This document shows, piece by piece, positions 20,868 to 31,893 of a stretch of 53,136 bases of DNA (positions are counted from its first letter, which is position 1; each line of letters begins with the position of its first letter). The DNA is taken from positions 3,843 to 56,978 of the forward strand of contig ML210341.1 in assembly GCA_004369085.1 (NCBI GenBank), given 5' to 3'. Below the pieces are notes generated by a model. It had not been told where the DNA came from and ran no database searches. It worked only from the letters and a program-made list of their open reading frames with translations. Source of the stretch: Coprinopsis marcescibilis (taxonomy: Eukaryota; Basidiomycota; Agaricomycetes; Agaricales; Psathyrellaceae). Made by a program: the position numbers and the translations under genes.

Positions 20868-23800
20868 ATGTGGAACGGTTTATTGCTCTTGACAGCCCTC
20901 GCCGCTTCAACATCGGTCCTTCCTGGCCAGAATGGCATCCCGATGGTCGCAGGACAGTACTTGCTGGGCCTTGGTACGTCGTCGAGGGCGCTCTTGCGAT
21001 TAATGCTGAAGGAATTGGTTTCGCAGGTGTTGGTGATGTCACTGGGTAATTGTCGTCGTTATCGAAGAGATGGGAGTGGAGTAAGGCTGACCGGTTCTTC
21101 TATGTAGGCCAATTGTCGAGACCAACTTGATGGTAAGTACATTCTGGTGCTTCGTCTACGACTTCTGACGATGATGTTTCCGCATCCAGGGCTATGCTTC
21201 TTTGGAACAGAATGGCCGGGGATTACATATGAGACAGCGAAGTCGAGCGTACATCGTGGCAGATGGTTCTGCGCCGAACAACCGAATTGTGTTTATCAAT
21301 GCCGGTACGTCCCAACAACTTCAATCCTGGCTGGATCATTGGGAGTCTCGATTGTCGAAGAAGAGCAATGTCTGGGGCCCTCTTAGGGGCTTACTTCCCC
21401 TTCGGGAACCCTTTCGGCACCTACTAATTGCCCCGCCTTCCCGATGTCGGAATGGGAGATACCGGCGTTCGACGATCTATTGTCCAACGACTGTCTTCGC
21501 AATACCCAGGGCTGTACAACGATCAGAATATCGCATTCGTTGGCACCCATTCTCATGCGGGAGTTGGTGGTTACCTCGAGAATTTGCTTCCCCAAATTAC
21601 TTCTCTCGGTTATGTGAAGCAGACCGCGGACGCCATCGTTGACGGGACAGTGCTCGCTGTACAACGCGCCCATGCCAGTATCGCCCCAGGCCGGCTCAGC
21701 GTCGGCAGTACGAACATCGTTGACGGTAACATCAACCGCTCGCCAATTGCTTACTTGGCCAACCCGGCGGAAGAGCGTGCCAGATACCAATACGACACCG
21801 ACAAGGAATTGACTTTGCTCAGGTTCGATGACGATAATGGCAATGCGCGGGGATTCTTGAGCTTCTTTCCTGTCCACGGAACTAGTCTATATATTGTAAG
21901 AGTGTCATATTTCGTTCTTGAAACAATTAATCAACTTCGACTTCTGCTCAGAATAATACGTTGGTCAGCACAGACAACAAGGGTATGGCGGCTTTCCTGT
22001 ACGAAAATTCAGTAGAGCCGGATTCAATGCCCGGAAACGCTACTTTTGTCGCTGGCTTTGCACAAGGTATGCGGGACTTATCCTTCGTCTCGGAATTGAT
22101 CCTCATAGCTATTCCCGCCGCGATCTTCAGCTAATGTCGGAGATACTACACCCAATACGTGAGCAAACTCAGAATTCCACCCTATCCGTTGTTCTCACCT
22201 TCGTGAACAGGTTGGGGGCATTCTGCCACAGCCCTGGAAAGGCGTGGCACGGTCAACCCTGTGACCCACTTCGGGCGACCTGTGGGGACACAGTGACTGA
22301 TTGTCAAGGCCGGTAAGCTGCTGCGCTCCCGCGTCTGTCTACGACTTGGAGCTACTTGCTCACTTGAATTATAGAGGTCCCGGATTCCAAATCTCTGATT
22401 TCGAGTCCAACAGAATTATCGGCGAGCTCCAGTTCCGAGGAGCACAAAGGATTATGGAGAGCCAAGGGCGAGTTCCGGTCCATGGAGCGGTGAGAAGTGC
22501 TCATGCCTACATGGCGATGTACGTAAATCATTCCCTCTGTCTCCTTAGAGGCCGCGCTTTCTCGCGTCGAGCCTATTGTTTCTGACACTTTCTGTAGGGA
22601 TAAGCATAGGTTTACCCTTCCAAACGGAACAACGGTCTCGACATGCTCTGCGGCTCTTGGTAAGAAATTATTGTTTTACATGCTTAGACACTGGCTTAAT
22701 TTTTTTTTTCAGGTTTCAGTTTTGCTGGGGGCACAACGTAAAACTTTGTTTAAATATCGCAATAGTTGAACTTTCTCTGATTAAGCTTACATTGCTCAGT
22801 GATGGTCCAGGAGCGTTCGACTTCACACAGGGTACAAATTCGTCGCAGCCCCGGTAAGGAAAACAACAACGTCTACATTTAAAATAGGAGGCGCAACTGA
22901 CTTATCCCCGATAGAAATGTGTTTTGGGACATCGTAAAAGGTCATATTTCCTCAGCGTCTACCAACAGACAGACACTGACAAGACGTTTGACATTTGTCG
23001 CTGTTTTTTGTTCTTCTTGCCATTTCCGAAATGCCTTTTTATTCGGCCTCGAATTTCGACTGTGGTCAACTGTCCTTCACGATTACCTGATAGGCGCCGT
23101 CACGCCTACACCGAGTGCTGAACAGATCCGATGCCATCACCCAAAGCCAATTTTACTGAATTCGGTGGGTAGTGTCCCGCCCCCGTCCATCATAGACTTA
23201 CATTGACGGTGCTACGCGATGTCGCTGACAAGGGTGCCGCACATGTCCCATACGATTGGACAGCGAACACAGTTAGCGTCCAGATTCTCCGTGCTGGAAA
23301 CTTTGGTGAGTGATCTGGAACGCCTCTCCTGTCGGAATCCTGATTCTGATTGCTCTTCAAACTTTCGCCCAATCGCACGAATTAACTTCCAGTGATGTTA
23401 ATTATGCCCGGTATGTTCAACTTTCAACAGCAGGCCGCCGCTGTAGCCCAACCCTGGTCCTAATCGAGGAGAATTCCTACTCAGGTGAACTTTCGACGAT
23501 GGCTGGGAGACGCATTCGGTCCGTGATTTCATTTTGGTTTCCTTCTCCGCCACTCGTTATTAACGGAATGCTTCCTCTATTCCCATGACTCTTCATTTCC
23601 CACATGAATTTCGTTCACACATCACAAACCGTATCGAATCACCACATCTGCGGCCGCTAACGAATGCTCCAACAAATTGTTACGTTACCAACTTGGCCTT
23701 ATTGATCTTATCTCGCCTCCGCCTTGCGTCACGTCCACCTATGGGTTCTAATATACAGAGAAGCCCTGCGAAATACGTTGATTTCGTCAGGCATTCTCGG

Positions 23801-24869
23801 TTCGGATGCTAACGTAGTGGTCGCTGGGCCTGCAAACACATACGCACACTACGTCACCACCCGAGAAGAGTACCAGATCCAGCGATATGAGGGTGCAAGC
23901 ACTGTATTCGGGCCATGTAAGTCCCCAGTTCAGTCCCCTTTCGCGTTCGGTTGCCCCGAGCTATTGTGGAGTCGGTTGCTCATAACTGAGTTCAACTGTT
24001 GGATCCATCTCTTTCCTCAGAACTGGCTAATATCAAACGAGTTCTAATTTAACTTATCAACTACAGTTACCCTTGAAGCCTATATCGACAAGTACTCTAG
24101 CATGGTGCCATTCTTGGCAGACAATGCTTCTGGGACGCCACCGAGTGACGCGGCTCCGCCTGAACAAACGTCGAAGGCGATTTCTCTCCAAGTACGTTAC
24201 CGTTATCGCTGAGGCTTCCGCCTTCCACATGTGTGCTTACGCAAAATTAAAATTCTAGACTGGAGTTGTCTTCGATGCTGCTCCGATTGGTAAGAAATTC
24301 GGAGATGTTCTCCAAAACGTCAACTCCACTCCTTACCGCGCTGGGGACAAGGTCGCTGCTCAGTTTGTCGGCGCTAACCCAAGGGTAAGTGAAAGCTTTG
24401 ACACCGTGTCAGGATACCGACGTCATTCCTTGCAGAATAACTTGAGGTTGGAAGGGACCTTCCTAACCGTCGATCGATTGGTCGCGGGTCAATGGCGAAC
24501 CGTGAGATCTGATTCACACCCGTCTACGATTTTCGAATGGGTCAGGACCAATACTGTGGGATGAATCCCCTTGATCATCGTGAATCATTCTGACTCCTCC
24601 ATGACAGGTTTTGGGCTTCAGCACCGTAACAATTTCATGGTACGTCGCCAGTATACTTGACTACAATTTACGCTTACACGGAAATTACTCTCTCAGGACA
24701 ATTGAGACTGGAACGCCAGGTATGTGGCTTTCGATAATTTGATGAGAAATCAGGCAGCTCATAACCCCTAGCCGGTACCTACCGACTGAGCTACTTTGGC
24801 AATTCGAAGCCACTCATCGGTTCTATATCTTCATTCTCTGGCGTGTCGGGTTCGTTCACGATCGTTTGA
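20868..24869 (+). CDS. Neutral ceramidase, probably impaired
   Basis: Neutral/alkaline ceramidase family (ceramide to sphingosine plus fatty acid; usually secreted or membrane-bound). The start was chosen at ATG 20868 because it opens a signal peptide (MWNGLLLLTALAAS). Many short introns, removed by GT..AG, give about 720 aa. Zinc-site regions are present: GTHSHAGVGG, FFPVHGTSLY, MPGELSTMAGRR and AGPANTYAHYVTTREEY. The last exons form the C-terminal immunoglobulin-like domain and end at TGA 24867-24869. Two oddities suggest loss or change of function. The nucleophile motif GD(T/V)SPN reads NVGDTTPN, and the 139-nt intron at 21305-21443 ends CG, not AG. A 150-nt intron at about 22941-23091 is longer than the rest but keeps frame. 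All other exons are open. Confidence 0.88.
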
Positions 24870-25120
24870 AATAAGGCTTTCTTCTTTAAATTTTGAGTGG
24901 ATGATCTACGTTTAGCTATGTGTTCTTTACAGTGCCTGATCGTACGTTTTGAGAATCAGACTCGTGCAATCCAGCCGTGAGCGCGTGAGCCGTGACCTGC
25001 CACTCAGCTGCCTCGCGTTTACCATGTGTCCGCCTGAGTCAGGTGTACTGTGAACCGTCATTTGAGAATTTATTTCTCTCCCGCATCTTTCTCCTTCCCA
25101 GGCTTTACCTTCCAAGCACT

Positions 25121-25781
25121 ATGTTTCGAAATCTCGCCAACCAACTCGCTGGTGGACAGTACGCCACTGAAGATAAGAAGGCCATGTCTCCGACCTTGCG
25201 GTCGGATCTCTACGATGCCTTTGACAAAAGCAAGGCGTGGTTAACAGGAGGTCTAGGTGGAGGGCAGGCGGGAGATGGCGTGTCTTATGGCACTATCTTA
25301 ACCCTCATCCAGAAACACTTCCCCCACCACAAGATGGGACTGGAACTCGTCGGACACTCGGAACATGAGGCTGCCGTCATTGTAGGGGGTGTCACAAATA
25401 TGGTGATGGAGTTCAGCAAATGGGAATCGATGGCGGGGGCTATGGCCGTGCATACTTGGGTGGACTCTTTGGTTCAAGGACATAAACGGATCGATGCGGG
25501 GACGAGAAAGGACATGATTGCTAAGGGTATCACGAGGGGACTGAATTACAACACGGATGTGTCTCTTATGACCCAACAATTCACTGCTAGGATCCAAATA
25601 ATCGCGGCCTTGAAATCCGGTAAGCAGTGCACTCCCTTATGTCTCTTTTGGAACATATAGCCCATAGTATGCCTTCACTGACATGGACCACCCGCTTCCT
25701 CTAGTTAGCGCCAAGTTACATGGTGTCGGAACCGACGAAGCAAGGCAATCTGAGGCTCTTTGGAGTTCCAAGTTCATGTGA
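25121..25781 (+). CDS. Conserved-looking protein of unknown function
   Basis: Two exons, 25121-25619 and 25705-25781, encode 191 aa in one frame; the GT donor and CTAG acceptor bound an 85-nt intron. The protein starts MFRNLANQLAGGQY. A Gly-rich stretch GGLGGGQAGDGVSYG lies near residues 40-55, and the rest looks largely helical (HSEHEAAVIVGGVTNMVM, WVDSLVQGHKRID). It ends EARQSEALWSSKFM. There is no signal peptide or membrane span. I do not recognise the family. The start was chosen as the first ATG of the frame that follows the CT-rich leader at 25075-25115. It begins 250 bp after the ceramidase stop on the same strand. Confidence 0.65.
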
Positions 25782-26289
25782 AGGGACCTTGGCTTTGATA
25801 TGATACTCCACTTTCAAGCGGTCATGTTGAATGCAGTGCTGTTTTAATGCTCGAGTACATGCAATGGTCTATATACAATAGTTTGTCCGTTCCTCAAACC
25901 CCAATAATCCGTAATCCTACAAAGAATAAAAATTATAATAGGTAACATAAGTCCGACCAACGGTGATGAATACAATGAATACAAAGCAGGACAGCAATGG
26001 TATGAAAGCTAAATTATATATCTGTTTTGAGTATCTGTCAGTGTCGAGACTCGGATTTAAGACAAGGCAAAGAGACGCACCAGGTGAGATGGTACTATCA
26101 ACAGTCAGGGGCATAGGGGGATGGTTAACATAGCAACGCAGCGATGATATGGTACAATACTGAACACATATTTGGTACATAGAAAGCGGTGACACTGGGT
26201 AATAATGGATTAGCATGCACTCACAATCAGGTCGAAGCGAGGAAGCATACGCACGGTGAAATCATGAAGGGGATCGTGAGTTTGGGTGC
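25782..26289. other. Convergent intergenic region
   Basis: This is the 3' side of the unknown gene and of the TEA gene. It is AT-rich (25920-26000) and no gene is seen. Confidence 0.5.
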
Positions 26290-27773
26290 TCAATGAGGAC
26301 TGTGGTAAGGGCTGATGTTGTTGCAACTTTGCCACTCTGGCTTTCCGTAGGCGCCGACATCGTAGAAGCCGTTATGTCTGTCGTATGTCGGGGAGTCAGA
26401 TACGTAGTCGTCGGCCATCGTTAGAAGGGTATCAAAGGAGGCGTTGAAGTCGACGTTGCTTCCCTTCGTGGGCGGGACTTGAATAGAGGTAGATCCACTG
26501 AAGGTAGCGGTATTGAATGCCAGTACCGAGGAGTGGTACTTGAATTTGTACATGGTGGAAGAGAGAACAGAGCGAGAAGATGACTGGGACTCGTCAATGA
26601 CTCTATGCACGATGCTGCAATGGGATAGGTCTTTATCGAAGTCAGCCAAAGTGAGCCGCCAGTCTCAGCAACACACATACCTGGCGTTTGTAGAAGCCTT
26701 GGCCAGTAGCCGGGGAGGAAGGGAGTACTATAAAGATAGCAGCTGCTTCCAGATAACGGTCCGAGAGACTTGAGAGCGGCTGTCTCAGAGTGGATAAGCT
26801 CCTCGTCGAAGTATAACGAGAAGGTGGATACACCGGTTGTGGGGGTGCGAGATGTGAATGTGATGGTTGGATCGATGTCAGATATATATCGGGGTTGAGA
26901 TGAAATCCTGACAACATCGAGACCACGTTCAGACCAGAGGAGCTCTTCCTCGCCCAGCGAAGAGTCGATATGTCCATCGGTAAACTCGCCGAGACTCTGA
27001 TTGGGGAGCAGATCAATGAAGACAACAGTGCCGACAGGCTGCTCCGATGAGGACCCAGCTACCCCGCGGTAAAGGAGGTTCTCCAGAGTAGCGTGAACCT
27101 CTGTTGGTGTAGTTGGCGAAGAGCTGGCAGAAGATGCGTCGCTGCACGACTCACTCTCCTGGTCAAGCGACGGGGGGCGCCGGGGGACGTTGGTGCGGTG
27201 CAGAAGGCTTGAGGGCAACGTAGAGGCGGAGCGTACAGGAATGGGGCGTCGGGGGGAAATCAAATTAACGACTGTCTCTGAAGTCAGCTAGCGTTGAGCG
27301 AATTATGAAATGGGATCTTACGTCGCTTTCCACCACACGTATCCCGAAGTTGCTGGAGGCGGCTTCCGACCTGCTTTGCCGTCCGCCTTTTCCCTGTTTT
27401 TTCGTAAATCCAATCTGAGATGAACCGATTTCGCAAGGGAAATCTGCCGAGAAGTCGTGTTTCCCTCGAGTCGTCGGGCTTGTAATTCTCGAGTCCTGGT
27501 ATATCGCGTGAGTGGAATAGAGGCAATGGCGGGTGATGATATCTTACCTTCAATAAGCGCAGCTTCCAACTCTGGCGGCCAGACGACCTCGCCTCCTCGC
27601 AATGTTTTCCAGCTTTTACGGCCTTTAACAATGGAATGGACGACATCTTGGGTGCGCGGGTTATCCAATTGTGGAATCGCGACGTCCTCGTTGTTGGAAT
27701 TTGGGAGTCGCCTGAGGGGCTCAGGACTGCCAGGGAAGGGTGGTGAGCTGCTTCCTTCAATGGGCGAGAGCAT
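26290..27773 (-). CDS. TEA/ATTS-domain transcription factor
   Basis: Nuclear DNA-binding regulator of the TEAD/AbaA/Tec1 family. Exons 27773-27548, 27495-27322, 27271-26681 and 26630-26290 give 443 aa. The TEA domain spans about residues 52-125: GRKSWKTLRGGEVVWPP, then across the intron EALIEGLENYKPDDSRE, then NRFISDWIYEKTGKRRTAKQ and VGSRLQQLRDTC. A Ser/Pro/Thr-rich linker follows (about 135-190), then a beta-rich stretch (FIDLLPNQS...TFSLYFDEELIH). The C-terminal part has CSIVHRVIDES and TMYKFKY. The last intron was placed at 26631-26680 (GTATGT, GCTGAC, AAAG) because it gives DLSHCSIVHRV; the alternative acceptor at 26611 would change frame. Family members control development and differentiation in fungi; targets here are unknown. 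Confidence 0.85.
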
Positions 27774-27830
27774 ATCGACAAGGGAGATGTTTGGGCAGGG
27801 ACAGGGTCCAGGACCTTGTGGGAGCTCTTC

Positions 27831-27837
27831 TTATATA
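27831..27837 (-). promoter_or_regulatory. TATA-like box of the TEA gene
   Basis: AGTATATAAGAAG on the minus strand, about 60 bp upstream of the ATG at 27773. Confidence 0.5.
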
Positions 27838-30800
27838 CTGTCACTTCAGTTCCAAATATAAGAGCACCCCAGACTAGATCCCCGTGCTCGGTCAGAGCCA
27901 ATATCAGTTATTCGGGAGCTAGTCTTAACCAATCAGCGATCTCGTCATCTATATGCAGCAGTGTTGTTTAACCAACAGGGGTAAAGCGATACGGGTGATT
28001 CCAGTTCGCGACGACTTTGCCACTTCTGCCCTTCGGATCGAAAGAAGTGTTATGGTAGTCCTGAGCCCTGACTCCTAAGCCCCATCGAATACTAAGCCCT
28101 AGCAGCCACTGGCAATTGGACTTTCCCCGACAAAGAATCCTGTGAAAGGTTGGAAGACTCAGCCTTCCGGAAATTTCGTGGGAGCAAAACCAACCGATGG
28201 CTCCTCTCGCTGAGGCGGCGTTAAACTTTTACAATCAATCTATGGAAAATGAGAGAGATCTATGCGCTATTCGCATATGTAAGTCGTTTGTTGTCGGCGT
28301 GTCGATCTTTGTGAACCTGTTTGCGTGCCGTTTTAGACTAAGAAATCGCGATCCAATTGGACATCGCCACCGGCTTTGATGTGTACCCTGTCGATAAATG
28401 GGGCTAGGAAGGACGATTTCGGCGCATCGCACAAATGCGAGAGTTGCCGAACACTTACGACAAGAATTTCATTATGTCGCCAACTTGCCGGTTCTTCCCT
28501 GTCTTCCGCCTTAGATCGGCATTTGTTTGTTGAATCATATAGAGTCGAGGCGAGTACTACGCAAGGTTCCTTTCGATAGTATATCAAATCATGGAAGCAT
28601 CCCAAGCAGAGCCCTAGGGCGATCCTCTCAATGATTTCGCCAAACAGTACTTCTTGCGAGTTTCACCTTCATTTTTAACGGTAAGCCTAATTGGCAGTGC
28701 TTCTTCGATTCAGAGAATGGATGATACCATCGCTCCGATGGCTAGCAGCCATATGGCCAACCTTGCTTAGTGGGAAACTCCAGCGACAAGGTACTCACTA
28801 GCCAAGTTCACTTGAATCATGGGAATTCAAATGATTCTTCGCGTGGCTCCCCCAGCTTTCGTTTCCGAATAGCAGTTCTCAAACGGGCCGAACCGACGAC
28901 AAGCTAAAAGGACTTCCTCGTACTTTCGCTTTTCGTAAGCCTTCAGCCTTTCACCGGAAGTCTTGAGAAGGACTCGCTCGTTCGAGTGTGGAAACACAAT
29001 GTGAAAAGTTTTCCGATGTTGCTTTATTCGCTCCAGCTCAGATTTGGAGCTTCATGAGAGAGGCAAATTTCTATTTCGAGGGACGCTTTTATGCTTAGTA
29101 GGGGTGGAGCTTTAGACTAGAAAACTGTAATGTCGGGTGTGAGCCGAAGGTAAACTCAGTTGAAGCCTTTCATGCTGGAGCGTAGGTGAAGGCTTCATGA
29201 CATATCTCTGGGTTCTGAATTCTTGGACACATGCAGGTTTCACGTCAAGCTCTTAGATCTTAGGGCTGATGTTTTGGCGTGTATAACCGGCCAAGCATAT
29301 TCCGTGAGTCGGGAAATGAGTTGACAACTTGTGACCAAGGTTCAAATCGAAAACAACTCAAGAATTGTGAAGACAGCGTTTGTTGCTTGTATATCAAACG
29401 AGCTATACATTTTATCAATAGGCCTGGCTGTATTCTCCGTCTGGCGTACTCTGACGCATAGTAATAAGCGTAAAGAATGGATTTTGACCGCACCAATTTG
29501 TGCCGGGCGGACAAGGGTATTATGTCAGCTCCGAGTTCTGGCGCTTACCGGATTTTTTGAAGTCGCTGTCATCATGTCTAAATATTTACTGTACTTGGGA
29601 CAAAGAGTCGCGTTACAGGCTGTAGATTCCACTTTGTACACTGCGGAAGTAAATCGCCCTGGTACACGCTCAGACGTGAGATATAATTGATCGACGCGGC
29701 GTCGAGGACTCATGATGCATGAGGACTCGGGCCTCGGCAAGATACCAGTTTTGGGCGCTCGGGCACTGCGAGACATCAAATTGCGAGCCTTGTTGGGAGA
29801 AGTGACTTAAAAAAGGGCTAGGAGATAAGAGACATGCGTTTCCTGTGATCCCGCAAAGATGATAGATGCAGCGGAACCTGCAACAGTGCAACAGTAGGTG
29901 GCCTTGTGAAGGCTACTCTCGACTAGTAAGCAAGCCGGACGATGGCTATGATCTGTCATCGGGCTCGCTGTACCTCCGGCTTTGGGAGATTGCTTTTTGG
30001 ACATACCTAAACCCCGTCTTCCTTACTTGGAATCGTCAGGAACTGATGGACCCTGACCCAAAAGAGAAGAAAGAACAAGTCCTCGAAACCCAGAATTGGG
30101 GCGTGTTGCGATCTTCGTCCTGCCCATTCGTTCCCACCGCTTCCTCGTATGGATGAACTGTGCGCGCATACATGAATTCAGAAGAGTGAAAGGACATTCC
30201 ATCTGAAGAGCTGGATAAACTCTTCTGCATACTACGAATCTAAGGTACCAACCTTGTGTGTAACATATCATGTCTAGAGTAGGTGCCACGTCAGAACGCC
30301 ATTAGTGGAAGAATACAATAACAGTGTATGTATTTCAGCCTCGGCACCATTGCATGGTTCTCGACTCTCTCAACCCTGCTGACACGCATTCACCGCACAC
30401 TCAGAAAGATTTCCTTGTTCAGGAACACCGGGAGTCGCTCTAAGGCACCGATGAAGGTTTGTGTGTTGCGGGAACATCCTCCGCTGATGGTTCGTACCTG
30501 AAAGTGAACGTTAACGTCTAAATGGAATGATAACGGTAAGGTCACTCCGTGTCAGGCACACAGTCCTTTTGTATGTATTACATCCCTCCATCCATCGAGA
30601 AACCATCCGATCATGATGGGTAAAAGGCGTGTTAGCATTGGTGCGCATCGCCGCAGGGCTCAAGCTTGACAGCAAGGCATTGCTATTCAGGAAGGTAGAG
30701 CTTTGCTGATAATCTTTCTGCTTCAAGCTCACATACTACCCTCTCCTGCTGGCAAAAGATGGGGCCCAACTTACAATCTTCATCATGGGCATATCGCTCC

Positions 30801-31893
30801 GTGGAGCGCACGCAGCAGGGCTGGTAAATTTGATACCCCTTTCTGATCTCCTTGCATCTGTCTGTGCCTTGTTCCGGTGTTCTCAGTTCGTTTGTGAGCT
30901 TAAAATAGTCTTCGCTGAAACTGATAAGGGCAAAGTCAACGGGGTATGTACACTTATCCGCATCTTAAGGCACGTATCGCATCACGATTCAACGTACATA
31001 ACTAAGTAGGCCTATGTATTCGACATCTCGAGGACTGCCGGGGATTCAACATCCCACTTTCTATCCTCTGCGGCGAGCTTTCGCGGCGGACATCAATTTC
31101 TAGTCGTAAATCGCGTACTCTATACCACACGGGGGCAGATACGTGTGAGAGATCTGAATCTGGTGCACATTTACCTAAGATGAATTAGTAGATTGCTCAG
31201 CTGAAATTTACCGCGTTCAAACTTAAAGCTAAGCGCCTTGAATAATGGTAATATATCACCGTCCACTAACCTGTCAACCAACAACCTCGTATATGGTCTG
31301 GAGCTCCTATAATAGCACAGAGCAACGGTCTAGCAGTAGTATCAAGCTATAACCTCCACAAATGATAAGAAAAAGATGCGTTTGCTAAGGCATGGTTTCA
31401 GCTACATATATAACCATGTACAGCCGAGTTGATAGGATTCCGACTCCGGAGTTCACACCTCAGATTCGTTTCAAATTTTCCTCGTTGCAGTTATCGAAAT
31501 AATTACAGGCACTCACCGAGACACATCAGACTAAAGATTGTCATTACTTAGGTACGAATACGTGAGGTCATGAACGTTGAACGATAGCAAATGTATTAAC
31601 AAAACAAAAAATGTTCAGCAGATTATAGCAGGGTGCCACAATCAAATATAAAAACAAGAAAAAATATTAAAGCTAAAGTGCCATAAGATGTGAAAGTGTC
31701 CTGGCAAAGGGAGGTGTACAGACTAATGTGCAAAGTGTGCGTCAAGAACAATCCATCGCGAAGTCCGTGCTAAATGGTATATAGACAGTCCGTAGCAAAG
31801 TGCAGGCGTACTAGCCATCTGTCCGGTATAGTCCTCAAGAATGCGAATTCGTTACTGAAATATTTTGGTAAATGAAGGGCATCGGTGTGGAAA
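27838..31893. other. 4-kb region with no recognised gene
   Basis: Both strands were scanned. Open frames are short and carry no recognisable motif, and the few GT..AG pairs tried (for example the donor at 28280) run into stops. Composition becomes AT-rich at 31200-31700. It may hold eroded transposon or gene sequence, an RNA gene, or just long intergenic DNA. I see no inverted or direct repeat long enough to name an element. Confidence 0.5.

Noticed and set aside
22941..23091. Apparent break in the ceramidase after WDIVKG
   Set aside because: A 150-nt GT..AG intron joins WDIVKG to AVTPTPSAEQIRCHHPKP in frame, as expected for the family.
28197..28379. Possible small gene with a GTAAGT donor at 28280
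   Set aside because: The obvious acceptor (TTTTAG) leads directly to a stop, and the protein has no recognisable motif.
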